Source: an uncultured Bacteroides sp. (GTDB lineage Bacteria; Bacteroidota; Bacteroidia; Bacteroidales; Bacteroidaceae). Taken from it: a stretch of 64,000 nt of DNA. The notes under the pieces are model-generated. The model saw only the letters and a list, made by a program, of their open reading frames with translations. It was not told the origin of the DNA and made no database searches. The translations under genes were made by a program, and so were the position numbers. This document shows positions 44,690 through 54,703 of this stretch, in pieces. Every line of letters begins with the position of its first letter. Position 1 is the stretch's first letter. The stretch lies in the NCBI GenBank assembly GCA_900555635.1, contig USLU01000012.1:40811-104810 (forward strand). Direction: 5' to 3'.

Positions 44690-46861
44690 TTAGATCTTAA
44701 AGCCTACTTTACTATTCTCTACGCCTAGTTCCTGACTTCTTTTTCCGGGTGCTGCACTCGAAACAGTTACGGTATAATCACCTTTCAGAAGTTTGGAAGT
44801 TCCATCTTCTTGTACCATCTTCAGTTCATCAGGTTGAATAGTGAAATCAACTACTTGCGAAGAGTTGGGTTGAAGTTTCACTCGTTTAAAACTTACCAAT
44901 GTTTCGATGGGAACAGTCTGGCCGGCTCCGGGAGCAGACAAATAGACTTGTGCTACTTCATCCACTTCACGATTACTTTCATTACGCAACGTAACTTGCA
45001 GCTGCAAAGGTTCTTTGCCTTTATATTTCTTATTCAGCATCTTGGCATCGCTATACAGTACCTTACTATAAGTCAATCCGTAGCCAAACGGATACATAAT
45101 GTTATCACTCATATACTTATAGGTACGTCCCTTCATGGTATAATCGTCGAATGCAGGCAATCCATCTACTGAAAGGGGGAAGGTAATAGGCAAACGACCG
45201 GAGAAGTTAACATCCCCGAACAGCAGATCACCCAAAGCAAAACCACCTTCTTGTCCCGGGTACCAAGCCATTACAACGGCATCGGAAATCTCAGAGATTT
45301 CTTTTACATCAATGGGGCTACCGCCTGTAAGAACGGTAACTACTTTATTGTTGTTATCTTTAGTCAGTTTACGCAAAAATTCCATCTGATGCGGGGGCAA
45401 CGAGATGTTATTACGGTCGCCAAGGGCAGTAGATGCAATAGCATCACCCTCTTCGCCCTCGTTAGCACCCGAATTACCCAGTACTACCACACAAACATCC
45501 GCACCACGTGCTTCGCCAAGCGCCCAGTCCATTTTATTGATATTAGGAGTGGTAGGCAGAAAGCCGAGTTTGTAGTTGATACTTGTACCTTCGCTTACTT
45601 TATCTACTATACCCTGCAGATAGGTACTGTAGCGATTGGACACTCCAAAGTAATTACCCATCAGTACAAAAGCATCGGCAGCATATGGGCCAATGACATA
45701 CATCGTCTTTATCTCTTTGTTGATAGGTAATACATTGTCATTTTTCAGCAACACCATACTCTCTTGTGCAGCCTTCCGAGCTATTGCAGCATGAGCATCG
45801 GATGCAACAACAGATTCCGGTATATTATTATACGGACATTGGCTGTCAGGGAAAAGTATACCCAGTTTCAAACGTGTCATCATTAAAGGCATCAGCGCAT
45901 TATCCAGATCTGCTTCTGTTAGTAAGTTCTGCTCCAGTGCTTCTTTCAAAGCATGAAAACTTCCGCCGCATTCCAGATTCAATCCGTTCTTTATGGCTAT
46001 GGCAGAAGCTTCTGCATGGCTCTTCGCAATATGGTGTCCGGTAAAAATATCTGTTACAGCGCCACAGTCAGATACCACATGTCCTTTGAAGCCCCAATCT
46101 TTTCTTAAAACATCAAGTAGAAGCAGTTTACTTCCCGATGCACTTTCACCATATACCCGGTTATAAGCACCCATAATGGCTTCTACACGACCTTGCTGCA
46201 CCAACATTTTGAAAGCCGGCAAATAAGTTTCAAACAAATCCTTCTTACTTGGGATGGCATTAAAAGAGTGGCGGTCTTTCTCCGGTCCGGAATGAACGGC
46301 ATAATGCTTGCCACAGGCGGCAGCTCTCAGATAAAATGGATCATCGCCTTGCATACCTTTTACGTATGCAGCTCCGATAGTACCGCTCAGAAAAGGGTCT
46401 TCACCATAAGTCTCCATGCCTCTACCCCAACGAGGATCACGGAAGATGTTGACGTTGGGCGACCAGTAAGTCAGTCCGGCATAGATGGAATAGTTATTTA
46501 TCTTCTGCGCCACATTAAATTTGGCACGACCTTCGGTAGAGATGGCAGCACCTATCTGCTGCACCAACTCAGGATTGAAAGTAGCCCCCAGTCCGATAGG
46601 TTGCGGGAAGACAGTGGCACGACCGTTACGCCCTACGCCATGCAAGCCTTCGCTCCACCAGTTGTAAGGTTTAATACCTAGACGCTCAATACCCGGCGCA
46701 TCATTCATCATTTGACTGATTTTCTCATCAACCGTCATTTGTGAGATTACCTCACGTGCTTTCTTTTGCATCTGCTCTTCCAGCGAAGTAGTGCCTTGTG
46801 CTATTACTTGTACTGAAAGGCACAAACCACACAATGGAAGAAAAATGTTATTCAATTTCAT
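44690..46861 (-). CDS. Glycoside hydrolase family 3 (beta-glucosidase/beta-xylosidase type)
   Basis: 723 residues with a signal peptide to about residue 22. The GH3 N-terminal barrel shows WWSEGLHGVGRNG (residues 68-80), KHYAVHSGPEKDRHSF (about 185-200) and the nucleophile Asp265 in VVSDCGAV. A second alpha/beta domain (about 370-560) and a C-terminal fibronectin-III-like domain follow (about 620-715). It would cleave terminal beta-linked glucose or xylose in the periplasm. It is the last gene of PUL 2 and the only glycosidase there; substrate specificity is not certain. Confidence 0.9.
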   Translation of the reverse strand: MKLNNIFLPLCGLCLSVQVIAQGTTSLEEQMQKKAREVISQMTVDEKISQMMNDAPGIERLGIKPYNWWSEGLHGVGRNGRATVFPQPIGLGATFNPELVQQIGAAISTEGRAKFNVAQKINNYSIYAGLTYWSPNVNIFRDPRWGRGMETYGEDPFLSGTIGAAYVKGMQGDDPFYLRAAACGKHYAVHSGPEKDRHSFNAIPSKKDLFETYLPAFKMLVQQGRVEAIMGAYNRVYGESASGSKLLLLDVLRKDWGFKGHVVSDCGAVTDIFTGHHIAKSHAEASAIAIKNGLNLECGGSFHALKEALEQNLLTEADLDNALMPLMMTRLKLGILFPDSQCPYNNIPESVVASDAHAAIARKAAQESMVLLKNDNVLPINKEIKTMYVIGPYAADAFVLMGNYFGVSNRYSTYLQGIVDKVSEGTSINYKLGFLPTTPNINKMDWALGEARGADVCVVVLGNSGANEGEEGDAIASTALGDRNNISLPPHQMEFLRKLTKDNNNKVVTVLTGGSPIDVKEISEISDAVVMAWYPGQEGGFALGDLLFGDVNFSGRLPITFPLSVDGLPAFDDYTMKGRTYKYMSDNIMYPFGYGLTYSKVLYSDAKMLNKKYKGKEPLQLQVTLRNESNREVDEVAQVYLSAPGAGQTVPIETLVSFKRVKLQPNSSQVVDFTIQPDELKMVQEDGTSKLLKGDYTVTVSSAAPGKRSQELGVENSKVGFKI

Positions 46862-46982
46862 ACATCTGTATATTTTTACATGTTAAAAATTCAATTAGTC
46901 AAAGATTATCACGAATTATACTTCTTAAGCACAAAAATAAGCAAATTTAGTATCCTTAAATGCGAAGAAGACACAAAAGTAA

Positions 46983-48728
46983 TCAATCAAGCGAAGGATA
47001 ACCAGGATTCTGTTTCAATTTCGGATTTGATCCTAACATGGTACGTGACAGAGGAACCCACATTGTATGATTATCGGCGTCCGGTTCTTTGTCCCACCAA
47101 GTACCTGTATTATACACACCGAAGCGACAAAGTACACGTCTTCGTTGACCTTCACCCAAGAATTCACGTCCCCATTCATCTAACAATTCTTGTTCTGTTA
47201 GTTGACTGCCATCTTCTTTATACAAACTTGATGAACCTTTAGGATAATAACGTTTGCGAACATAATTCAACAATTGGGCAGCTCCTGCTTTATCTCCTTT
47301 ATTAAATTTGATTTCTGCAAGATAGTAATAAATTTCCGATAAACGAATTACAGCATAATCGGCTTCTATCTTACCAATATCTTCAGAACGGTAAATAGGA
47401 TATTTAATTAAACACCATCCAGAATTCTGATCGCCATAAGGCATGGCAGACTGGGGAGTTTCCTTGCCACTCGAAGGATGAGGAGAAGCACTAAGTGGAT
47501 CTGTATCCTGAAAAATACCAACTTGATCGCGGATATACAATTGATATGCATCATTGTCTGAACGAACATATTTCACTTTGCCATCCGCTTCCGTATAAGG
47601 CAAACTTCCATACAAGAACATTCCTTCACGTTTACTATTGCCTAGATTTACATACTTCTTCAGACGAATATCATCGGGATAGTTCATAAACTTACGTACA
47701 GGCTTTCCATTATCAAAAGTATATTCTTTGCCTTCCAAATCCAACCCCGGCTGTAAAGCGTATTTAGGATTGCAATTTCCCCAATCGGTAAACCCGAAAT
47801 AAGGAGACGCCTTAAAGGGGGCAACCTGCCAATGAAGTTCATAATCATATCCCCAATGAGCTCCACCAAAAGATGAGGGAAATGCATAAATTAGTTCTTC
47901 ACAGTTATCGTTATCCCAATCAAAAGGAGCATCCCAACGATCTGCTATATCATAAGAACCGTATTTTCCTGCAATAATATCTTCACAATACTTTTCACAC
48001 TCAGCACTTTTATCTTCATCTATCCACCAACTGGCATTCATATAAAGACGTGCCAACAAAGCGGCTGCCCCCGCTTGATTCCATAGCCCTTGATTCTTAC
48101 CATTTCCAGCATTTCCCTCTTTTATAAATAAGTTAGGGAGTGCTTCTGTGAGTTCTTTTTCAAGAAAAGCAAAAGTTTCTTTCGGAGTAGATTGCTCCGG
48201 TAAGTCATAAGAAGGATAATCTGTCACCACAACAATATTATGCACTAAATCAAATAAAGTCATGTACATCCATGCACGCAACACTCTTTGCTGGGCAATA
48301 AAATCTTTAAATTCCTGATCGGAGAAACCAAACTTAGTAGGATCTAATTTGGAAAGATCAGCAATTACAGAGTTACATTGCACAATACCCCGATAAATAT
48401 CTTCCCAAGTTGCATTGACGTACCAGTCGTCTATCGTCCAGGTATGATAATGCAGGCGGAAGAACTCTCCGCCATTATACCAGTGCTCCTCGCGTTGCAC
48501 GGTCATATAGTGGTCAGCAGAAAGTTCGCCAAACAAATAAGATGTACGCGAGCACAACCAAAAAGCATGCCCAAAGGGACGAACAAAACTCTGAAGTACA
48601 TTTTCCTTAGTCTGATAGAATTTATCTTGTGGAATAATATCATAAGTAGTCTCTGTCAAGTCCGTGCAACCTGTTACCATCAACATACCCAGACCGGTCA
48701 ATATCAATTTAAAGAATCTCTTTTTCAT
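46983..48728 (-). CDS. SusD-family surface glycan-binding lipoprotein (PUL 2)
   Basis: 581 residues with a lipoprotein signal (MLMVTGC, Cys21) and SusD features: TTYDIIPQDKFYQTKENVLQ, the TPR-like helices, and the C-terminal region VIRLSEIYYYLAEIKFNKGD and REFLGEGQRRRVLCRFG. It lies 12 bases after the SusC gene's stop, which is typical. It binds the imported glycan at the cell surface and caps the SusC barrel. Confidence 0.92.
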   Translation of the reverse strand: MKKRFFKLILTGLGMLMVTGCTDLTETTYDIIPQDKFYQTKENVLQSFVRPFGHAFWLCSRTSYLFGELSADHYMTVQREEHWYNGGEFFRLHYHTWTIDDWYVNATWEDIYRGIVQCNSVIADLSKLDPTKFGFSDQEFKDFIAQQRVLRAWMYMTLFDLVHNIVVVTDYPSYDLPEQSTPKETFAFLEKELTEALPNLFIKEGNAGNGKNQGLWNQAGAAALLARLYMNASWWIDEDKSAECEKYCEDIIAGKYGSYDIADRWDAPFDWDNDNCEELIYAFPSSFGGAHWGYDYELHWQVAPFKASPYFGFTDWGNCNPKYALQPGLDLEGKEYTFDNGKPVRKFMNYPDDIRLKKYVNLGNSKREGMFLYGSLPYTEADGKVKYVRSDNDAYQLYIRDQVGIFQDTDPLSASPHPSSGKETPQSAMPYGDQNSGWCLIKYPIYRSEDIGKIEADYAVIRLSEIYYYLAEIKFNKGDKAGAAQLLNYVRKRYYPKGSSSLYKEDGSQLTEQELLDEWGREFLGEGQRRRVLCRFGVYNTGTWWDKEPDADNHTMWVPLSRTMLGSNPKLKQNPGYPSLD

Positions 48729-48740
48729 AGCATTAATGAA

Positions 48741-51700
48741 TTAAAAATTAAGTTGAACACCTATTAAATACTGACGTGAAGACGGATAAAAACTCGTCTT
48801 GCTACTAGGAACACCAGGTTCCATACCATTTACTGCAAAAGCATCCATATCCAGCCCTTTATAACCACTGATAGTGAACAGGTTCCGTGCAGTAAAGTAG
48901 AATCGCACCTTCTCCAACCATTTAGAGCCGATATTCCAGTTATATCCCAACGTTGCTACATCAAGTTTCACAAAGTCTCCGTTATGTACAAAATAGCTAT
49001 TGTGTACATTCTTGCCTGTTGTAATAGCAGAGTTTTCTTTATAAGCTGTTTTTAACACGTTAGTGTTAGGAGCAGCAGACTGCAAACCATAATACAGATT
49101 GTGCACATCATAAATCTGGAAACCAAAGTTACCACGGAAGAACAATGTCATATCGAAGTCTTTGTATCTCAATGAATGACTCATAGACATAGTAAACTTA
49201 GGCAGACCATTGCCAACTACACGTTTGTCTTCGTCTACACCCTTATCTATAGGAACCACATCACCATTCTTTGAGTAAATCAACCATCCACCGGCTTCAT
49301 CTACTCCGGAATACTTGAAAGTATAAAAGTTGCCAATCCGTTCACCTTCTTCAATACGCTGCAACGGGCCAGGATTTCCAGGATACGTTGGGAATGAGCC
49401 CATCCAGTAATATGAATTTCCTTTGTAGGTCTGATCAGAGAATGAGACAAAGCGATTGTTAGAAGTTGAACCAATCACACCAATGGTATAATCAACATTC
49501 TTATTGCGAACAGCATTCCAGTTCAAATCAATTTCAATACCAGCGTTCTTCATCGTTCCAACATTAACAAATGTCTGAGGAGCCCCATTTGGAGGAAGAG
49601 CTACCGAATATGTACCCAGCAAGTCAGCCTGCTGACGATAGTAATAGTTGAAACTACCATAAAAACGATTCTTGAATAAATTGAAATCTATCCCCACGTT
49701 CCAATTCTTTCCTTTTTCCCATTTTACATTGGGATTGGGGTTGTTGGCAAATGACCACCCTTTGATATATTGACCTTTGTAGTAGTTGAGGTCATAACTT
49801 GCCATTGTTGTAAGAGAAGTATAGTTGGCGAAGTCTTGATTACCAGTAATACCAAAGTCACCTCTTATCTTCAGTTCATCTATCCAACGAATATCTTTCA
49901 TAAAATTCTCTTCACTGATTCGCCATCCGGCTGATACCGCAGGAAATGAGCCCCACTTATTATTCACACCAAACTTTGAGGACCCCTCATGACGTAACGA
50001 GAATGTAGCGAAATACTTATCGGCCCAATTATAACTGATACGTCCAAAGAAAGCTATCAACTTAGAATCATTCTTATAAGAACCCATGCCTAGCCGACCG
50101 ATAGCCGCACTATTGTATGTGCCCGAACCCAAATTATTATAACTAAGGAGATCGGAAGCAAAGTCCTTATTCTCAGCATTGAAACCTGAATTCACAAAAT
50201 ACTGATAGGAATACCCTCCCATCACTTTCAAGTGATGATCGCCTTTATCAAACATATAGTTTGCTAACCATTCTAAAGACTCTTGCTTACTTTTCTCATA
50301 CTTTCTACTTGCTTCTCCTTTAAATCCACTCTGTTCGGCATGTGTAGAAGTAGAAGGACGAAAGAAGAAAGCATCAGTATCAATAATTTGTTGAGCAATA
50401 GTGATTTGGGTAGTTAAGTAATGAGATTTATCTTTGCATAATAGTGGAAACAGGTTTAATTTGAATGTTCCATCCCAATTCAGAATCTTTTTTTCGCCAC
50501 CACTTTGATCCAGTTTCAATGTTTCTACAGGATTGTAAGTATCCCACCCCGTTAGTTTATAGTATTTGTAGGGTTGTTCCGGGTCCATTACAGGTATGGT
50601 AGGATTTACGGTCAATGCAGTCCAAAACACTCCATAGTCAGAGTTATTGTACTTCATTGTTCGGGGAGCCACATTAACAGAAATGTTATAAAGTTCACTT
50701 TTGCCTGTATGGTTAAAACTTAATCGAGCACCGACTTCCTTTTTATCCGAACGCAAATCAATACCCTCAGAGTTCTTCACATCGACCGTTCCTTTATAGT
50801 TATTCTTGGCATTACCACCAGTAATCTGTAAAGTGTGACTATGAGATACACCCACTTTCGTTATTTCGTTGAACCAATTAGTATTGGCACCATAATCATC
50901 TCCACGTTTTTGCTGCCTGAATTCATCTGCACTAAGAGTTTCCAGTTCAGTAATAGGAGTGGCTATATTTACAAATCCTGAGTAGAATGTATGGATATTA
51001 CCATCGGCTGAACCTTTCTTGGTAGTAATAACAATTACACCATTAGAACCACGAGTACCATAAATAGCAGACGCAGCACCATCTTTCAAGACGTCGATAG
51101 ATTCAATATCATTTTCGTTTACATTATCCAGGCTGCCACCAGGGATACCATCAATGACAATTAACGGTCCTAAGCCGGCAGTACGCGAACCTACACCACG
51201 GATTTGAATATTCGGCCATCCGTTGGGGTCTGCCGAAGCTGTATTATCAATGTTTACACCCGGAACCTTGCCTTGAATCTGCATGGCAGGATTTCCATTT
51301 CCAATCTTCAACATGTCCTTACTTGAAACATGAGATACGGCACTAGTCAATTCTTTCTTTGATACAGAACCATAGCCAATCACTACTACTTCATCCAACA
51401 ATTCTATATCTTCGCTGAGAGCAATATGAAGAGGCTTCATATCTTTTAGTTTAATTTCTTGAGAATTATAACCTATGTAGCTCACAATAAGCAGATCACC
51501 AGGTTTAGCAGTTATGGAGAACTTTCCATTCGCATCTGTTACAGTACCTTGGCTTGCACCTTTTAGCATCACAGTAACACCAATCAAGGGTTCTCCCGAC
51601 GCATCTGTCACGATACCTGTTACTTGTTGTTGCTGCGTAGCCGATACTTCATTACGAGTGAGAATAATGTGATTTCCCTCCATCTTATATCGAATGGAAG

Positions 51701-52016
51701 ATCCTGCCAGCAGATTATTCAGCACTTCCGCCACCGGTTTGCCGCTGACGCGGATGCTCTTACGAGCTTTCACGTCTACATCTTCTTTATAAATAAAGAG
51801 GTAATCAGTTTGGGATTCTATTTCACTTAGTATAGATTCCAGTTGAACATTGTTACGGTTGATAGTCACCCGGGCATTCTGCGAGTGGCTATTCTCTGCC
51901 ATCAGGCTAAAGGCACAGAAGAATAATAAGAATATAGATATTCGCATGATTCTAGATAATTGGTTTACTACCGGATTTTTAGGGCAATAAATATCCGGCA
52001 AAGGAATGTTTTTCAT
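48741..52016 (-). CDS. SusC-family transporter with STN signalling domain (PUL 2)
   Basis: 1091 residues. A long signal region ends near residue 45 (FLLFFCAFSLMAENSHSQN); an STN/secretin-like domain (about 50-115) ends in HIILTR, then a carboxypeptidase-like domain (ASGEPLIGVTVMLKGASQGT) and the SusC box VVVIGYGSVSKKE. The plug has SAIYGTRGSNGVIV, and the barrel ends in IGVQLNF. The STN domain is the part that contacts FecR-type anti-sigma factors, matching the FecR gene 150 bases upstream. Confidence 0.93.
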   Translation of the reverse strand: MKNIPLPDIYCPKNPVVNQLSRIMRISIFLLFFCAFSLMAENSHSQNARVTINRNNVQLESILSEIESQTDYLFIYKEDVDVKARKSIRVSGKPVAEVLNNLLAGSSIRYKMEGNHIILTRNEVSATQQQQVTGIVTDASGEPLIGVTVMLKGASQGTVTDANGKFSITAKPGDLLIVSYIGYNSQEIKLKDMKPLHIALSEDIELLDEVVVIGYGSVSKKELTSAVSHVSSKDMLKIGNGNPAMQIQGKVPGVNIDNTASADPNGWPNIQIRGVGSRTAGLGPLIVIDGIPGGSLDNVNENDIESIDVLKDGAASAIYGTRGSNGVIVITTKKGSADGNIHTFYSGFVNIATPITELETLSADEFRQQKRGDDYGANTNWFNEITKVGVSHSHTLQITGGNAKNNYKGTVDVKNSEGIDLRSDKKEVGARLSFNHTGKSELYNISVNVAPRTMKYNNSDYGVFWTALTVNPTIPVMDPEQPYKYYKLTGWDTYNPVETLKLDQSGGEKKILNWDGTFKLNLFPLLCKDKSHYLTTQITIAQQIIDTDAFFFRPSTSTHAEQSGFKGEASRKYEKSKQESLEWLANYMFDKGDHHLKVMGGYSYQYFVNSGFNAENKDFASDLLSYNNLGSGTYNSAAIGRLGMGSYKNDSKLIAFFGRISYNWADKYFATFSLRHEGSSKFGVNNKWGSFPAVSAGWRISEENFMKDIRWIDELKIRGDFGITGNQDFANYTSLTTMASYDLNYYKGQYIKGWSFANNPNPNVKWEKGKNWNVGIDFNLFKNRFYGSFNYYYRQQADLLGTYSVALPPNGAPQTFVNVGTMKNAGIEIDLNWNAVRNKNVDYTIGVIGSTSNNRFVSFSDQTYKGNSYYWMGSFPTYPGNPGPLQRIEEGERIGNFYTFKYSGVDEAGGWLIYSKNGDVVPIDKGVDEDKRVVGNGLPKFTMSMSHSLRYKDFDMTLFFRGNFGFQIYDVHNLYYGLQSAAPNTNVLKTAYKENSAITTGKNVHNSYFVHNGDFVKLDVATLGYNWNIGSKWLEKVRFYFTARNLFTISGYKGLDMDAFAVNGMEPGVPSSKTSFYPSSRQYLIGVQLNF

Positions 52017-52068
52017 ATCTTTGCAAATGAGTTATTAATACGATTGATTTTAAAAATTGTGTTAGGCT

Positions 52069-52103
52069 GAGGCCGATAGATGGGGCAAACATCTGTCGGC
52101 TTC
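52069..52103 (-). terminator. Hairpin between fecR and susC (PUL 2)
   Basis: GAGGCCGATAGATG pairs with CATCTGTCGGCTTC (two G-T pairs) across a GGGCAAA loop. On the minus strand it lies after the FecR stop and before the SusC start. It could separate regulator and transport transcripts. T-richness is better on the plus side (TTCTTTGTTTTT), so it may instead be a leader structure. Confidence 0.45.
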
Positions 52104-52166
52104 TTTGTTTTTCAGGATGTATTACTGCATAGGCTCTGCTCTAAATTAAAAGGTTAATACCGAGGT

Positions 52167-53114
52167 TTACTTTATATAAATGACGTCATTTTCTTTATCT
52201 CGCTTATATGTAAAAGCTACATCGTTCTGTAAGACGCGCAGGGCATAATCCAACCCGTCGGAGATACGGAACTTTCCGGTCAGAGCTACCCGGGCTATGC
52301 TCTGCTTGTCCAACTGAATTTTCAGGTCGTAGTATCTTTCCAGATCTTGCATGATTTCGGCAAAAGGTTTGCTCTTGAAGCAGTATAAACCTTCCTTCCA
52401 ACGATAGACGTTGAAATCATCAATCTTGCTGACCACAAGTTTGCCATCCTTTAGAGCTGTTTTCTGGTTGGGAAGCAGTATTACAGAGATATTCTTATTC
52501 TCGGGCGACTTCACTCTAACCTTTCCTTGTATCAGCGAAGTCTCAAAGGTTTTCCGCTTTGAATAGGCTTCCACATTGAATTTTGTTCCCAATACCTCTA
52601 CATCCAACGCACCGGTATGAACCACAAACGGACACTCAGCATTATGTGCCACTTCAAAGTAGGCTTCTCCGTCCAATATTACCTCGCGTTTATCCTTCAT
52701 GAACGAAACGGGATATTGCATCCGGGTACCGGCATTCAGCCATACGTTGGAACCATCGGGTAAATCGAGGTTCACACGCTGACCTGCCGGAACGGTAATG
52801 GTCTGCATTGCTATATTTACATTGTCTTTATCCTCGCCTATTGAAAACAAAGCAGCCGTTATGCCTACCGTTATTACTACCACAGAAGCTATCTTCAGGA
52901 ATTCCCGAATGAAATTGTTCTTTTTCCGAATTTCTTTCATCGGCATACCAAGCCCTTTCGAATGCCCCACAAGAATCATTGCATTGAATAGCTTGCGCTC
53001 CCTACGGAAGAGTTTATTGTTCTCTTCGGAAGCTTCGGACCATTCTTTCACCAATTTCATCTCGTCTATAGTGGCACGTCCTTCGAAAAAACGGTATAAT
53101 ATATCTTTATCCAT
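52167..53114 (-). CDS. FecR-family anti-sigma factor
   Basis: 315 residues: a cytoplasmic N-terminal segment with an anti-sigma-like helix region (about 1-80), one membrane span (about residues 85-105), then the periplasmic FecR domain (GQRVNLDLPDGSNVWLNAGT near residue 128) and a C-terminal DUF4974-type domain with CFKSKPFAEIMQDLERYYDL. It would hold the ECF sigma factor encoded upstream until the STN domain of the PUL 2 SusC signals glycan binding. Confidence 0.92.
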   Translation of the reverse strand: MDKDILYRFFEGRATIDEMKLVKEWSEASEENNKLFRRERKLFNAMILVGHSKGLGMPMKEIRKKNNFIREFLKIASVVVITVGITAALFSIGEDKDNVNIAMQTITVPAGQRVNLDLPDGSNVWLNAGTRMQYPVSFMKDKREVILDGEAYFEVAHNAECPFVVHTGALDVEVLGTKFNVEAYSKRKTFETSLIQGKVRVKSPENKNISVILLPNQKTALKDGKLVVSKIDDFNVYRWKEGLYCFKSKPFAEIMQDLERYYDLKIQLDKQSIARVALTGKFRISDGLDYALRVLQNDVAFTYKRDKENDVIYIK

Positions 53115-53296
53115 AAAATGCTCTTGTTTTGCGTATCTATAGTAATAGCGAATGAGAGAAAACGATCCCTAGTGAAAAAGAAGAATATTTTTAGAATATA
53201 GTGAAGCACACCAGACAACAAGCTAAAACTTAATCCATTTTCCTACGAAAACTACTTGCCGCCGAGGCTAAGATTAAGTATTTTGACTGCAAGGAT

Positions 53297-53392
53297 TTAT
53301 CCTTTCCACCATGGAGTACTTTTCTTTCCACCACGGAGAAACTTTCTTTCCACCGTGGTGGAAAGAAAAGTACTCCATGGTGGAAAGGATAA
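53297..53392. repeat. Perfect 40-bp inverted repeat between sigma and fecR
   Basis: Bases 53297-53336 and 53353-53392 are exact reverse complements, with a 16-base interior. The arm contains the word TTTCCACC followed by ATGG or ACGG twice, and the interior contains a third (TTTCTTTCCA). The stem is much longer than a normal terminator. It lies in the 344-base gene-free gap 53115-53458 between the sigma gene's stop and fecR, which otherwise shows no gene. Confidence 0.9.
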
Positions 53393-53458
53393 AAAGTAGT
53401 ATCGTTGTCTCTTAATTCTTACTATGCAAAGGATTAGTTATAGCGATAAAACACCTTA

Positions 53459-54019
53459 TCAATGAAAATAAAGAAAAAGTATGGATGCAGGCAGATAATC
53501 CTTCAGTGCGACACGTAAAGTTTTGGTAGCTTTGGAGATATGAAACTCCACTCCTTTGGTGGTCATGGCCAATAGTTCGGCTATTTCTTTATGAGGTTTA
53601 TTCTCGTAACGGCTCATGACGAAAATACGCCGGGTTTGTTCGGGCAAAGCATCCAATGTCTTATCCACAATCTCTTGTATCTCTTTCGTGAAGATTTCAT
53701 TAGGTTCAAAGTCTTCCAGAGTGACAATGCGGCTCGATAGTTCCCAGGCATAGATACGAGAGATTTCATCGGATGCATCTTGACGTATTTGCTGGCTACG
53801 CAGATGGTCGATGCAGCGATGTTTGATAGCTGTAAGTACATAAGCAGGGACATTGGTATCAGCAGGCAGGCGATCCCGGTTTTCCCAATAATACATCATG
53901 GATTCAATGACGAGATCTTCGGCAATGGCTTCGTCGTGCACATAGGTATCGGCAAAGTGTACGAAGCGTTGCTGATAGTCTATGAAGAAATGATTGAATT
54001 CAGTCAGATTAAAGGTCAT
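53459..54019 (-). CDS. ECF RNA polymerase sigma factor (PUL 2)
   Basis: 186 residues of the Bacteroidetes ECF type: region sigma-2 at about 20-85 (AEDLVIESMMYYWENRDRLP), a linker, and sigma-4 at about 125-180 (ETRRIFVMSRYENKPHKEIA, TTKGVEFHISKATKTL). It heads the minus-strand run sigma, FecR, SusC, SusD, GH3. A 345-base gap containing a long hairpin separates it from FecR. Confidence 0.92.
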   Translation of the reverse strand: MTFNLTEFNHFFIDYQQRFVHFADTYVHDEAIAEDLVIESMMYYWENRDRLPADTNVPAYVLTAIKHRCIDHLRSQQIRQDASDEISRIYAWELSSRIVTLEDFEPNEIFTKEIQEIVDKTLDALPEQTRRIFVMSRYENKPHKEIAELLAMTTKGVEFHISKATKTLRVALKDYLPASILFLYFH

Positions 54020-54116
54020 TACACATCACTGGCAATTGGTTTGAGTGGCAAATATACACTTTTAAATTAAAAAGGTGCAAAAAAGAGAAGAGAAAAAAGA
54101 AACCATACAGAATAGA

Positions 54117-54539
54117 CTATAACTGCATGTGCAACAAGGGATACTCTTTACCCTCTCCATCTAATTCTGATCTGCTCAACAGCCTGAAACCTATATGCTT
54201 ATAAAATCCAACTGCTTGAGTATTTTGCTCATTCACATCGACTTTGGTTACTTTCAAATGAGCTATCGCATATTCAACCAATCTTTTCCCTATCCCGGCA
54301 CCCCGACAATCATTATCGATAAATAACATTTCAAGATTTCCTTCTGCAACTCCCATAAAACCAACTAAGACACCATCTTGCTCAAATCCTATAAGGGTTA
54401 CATATTGAAAATATACAGGAAGCTGTTTCTTATAATATAAGAAGTCCTCCTCTTTTAGAAAATCATGTGTATGCAGCACCGCACTTTCCCAAATCTCTAT
54501 TAAACGTGGATAATCAGTTACTTTAATCTTTCTGAACAT
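54117..54539 (-). CDS. GNAT-family N-acetyltransferase
   Basis: 140 residues with the GNAT fold: acetyl-CoA-binding signature NDCRGAGIGKRLVEYAI (about residues 76-92) and the C-terminal QNTQAVGFYKHIGFR. It resembles the PhnO/YjgM group, but the acceptor is unknown. Two -7 boxes lie before it: one 54 bases upstream and a second (TAAATTTG, 54545-54552) only 5 bases before the ATG. It is placed between PULs and has no evident link to them. Confidence 0.85.
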   Translation of the reverse strand: MFRKIKVTDYPRLIEIWESAVLHTHDFLKEEDFLYYKKQLPVYFQYVTLIGFEQDGVLVGFMGVAEGNLEMLFIDNDCRGAGIGKRLVEYAIAHLKVTKVDVNEQNTQAVGFYKHIGFRLLSRSELDGEGKEYPLLHMQL

Positions 54540-54544
54540 AATTG

Positions 54545-54600
54545 CAAATTTAATGAGTAATACATCCTAATTATTTGATATACTGCTTACCACAAAGATA
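54545..54600 (-). promoter_or_regulatory. Two candidate -7 boxes of the GNAT gene
   Basis: TAAATTTG at 54545-54552 ends 5 bases before the ATG; TATCTTTG at 54593-54600 lies 53 bases before it. The first would give a leaderless transcript. Confidence 0.45.
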
Positions 54601-54651
54601 GAAACTTATGCGCAAAAACACATAACGTACTTCCCAAACATTTACCGGAAC

Positions 54652-54682
54652 TTGAATATTTCAAAACTATCACGTATATTTG
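54652..54682 (+). promoter_or_regulatory. Promoter of the second ECF sigma gene
   Basis: TTG at 54652-54654, a 20-base spacer and TATATTTG at 54675-54682 form a complete Bacteroides promoter 21 bases before the ATG at 54704. Confidence 0.7.
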
Positions 54683-54703
54683 GTGGGTAATTCTTATTCT
54701 TCA

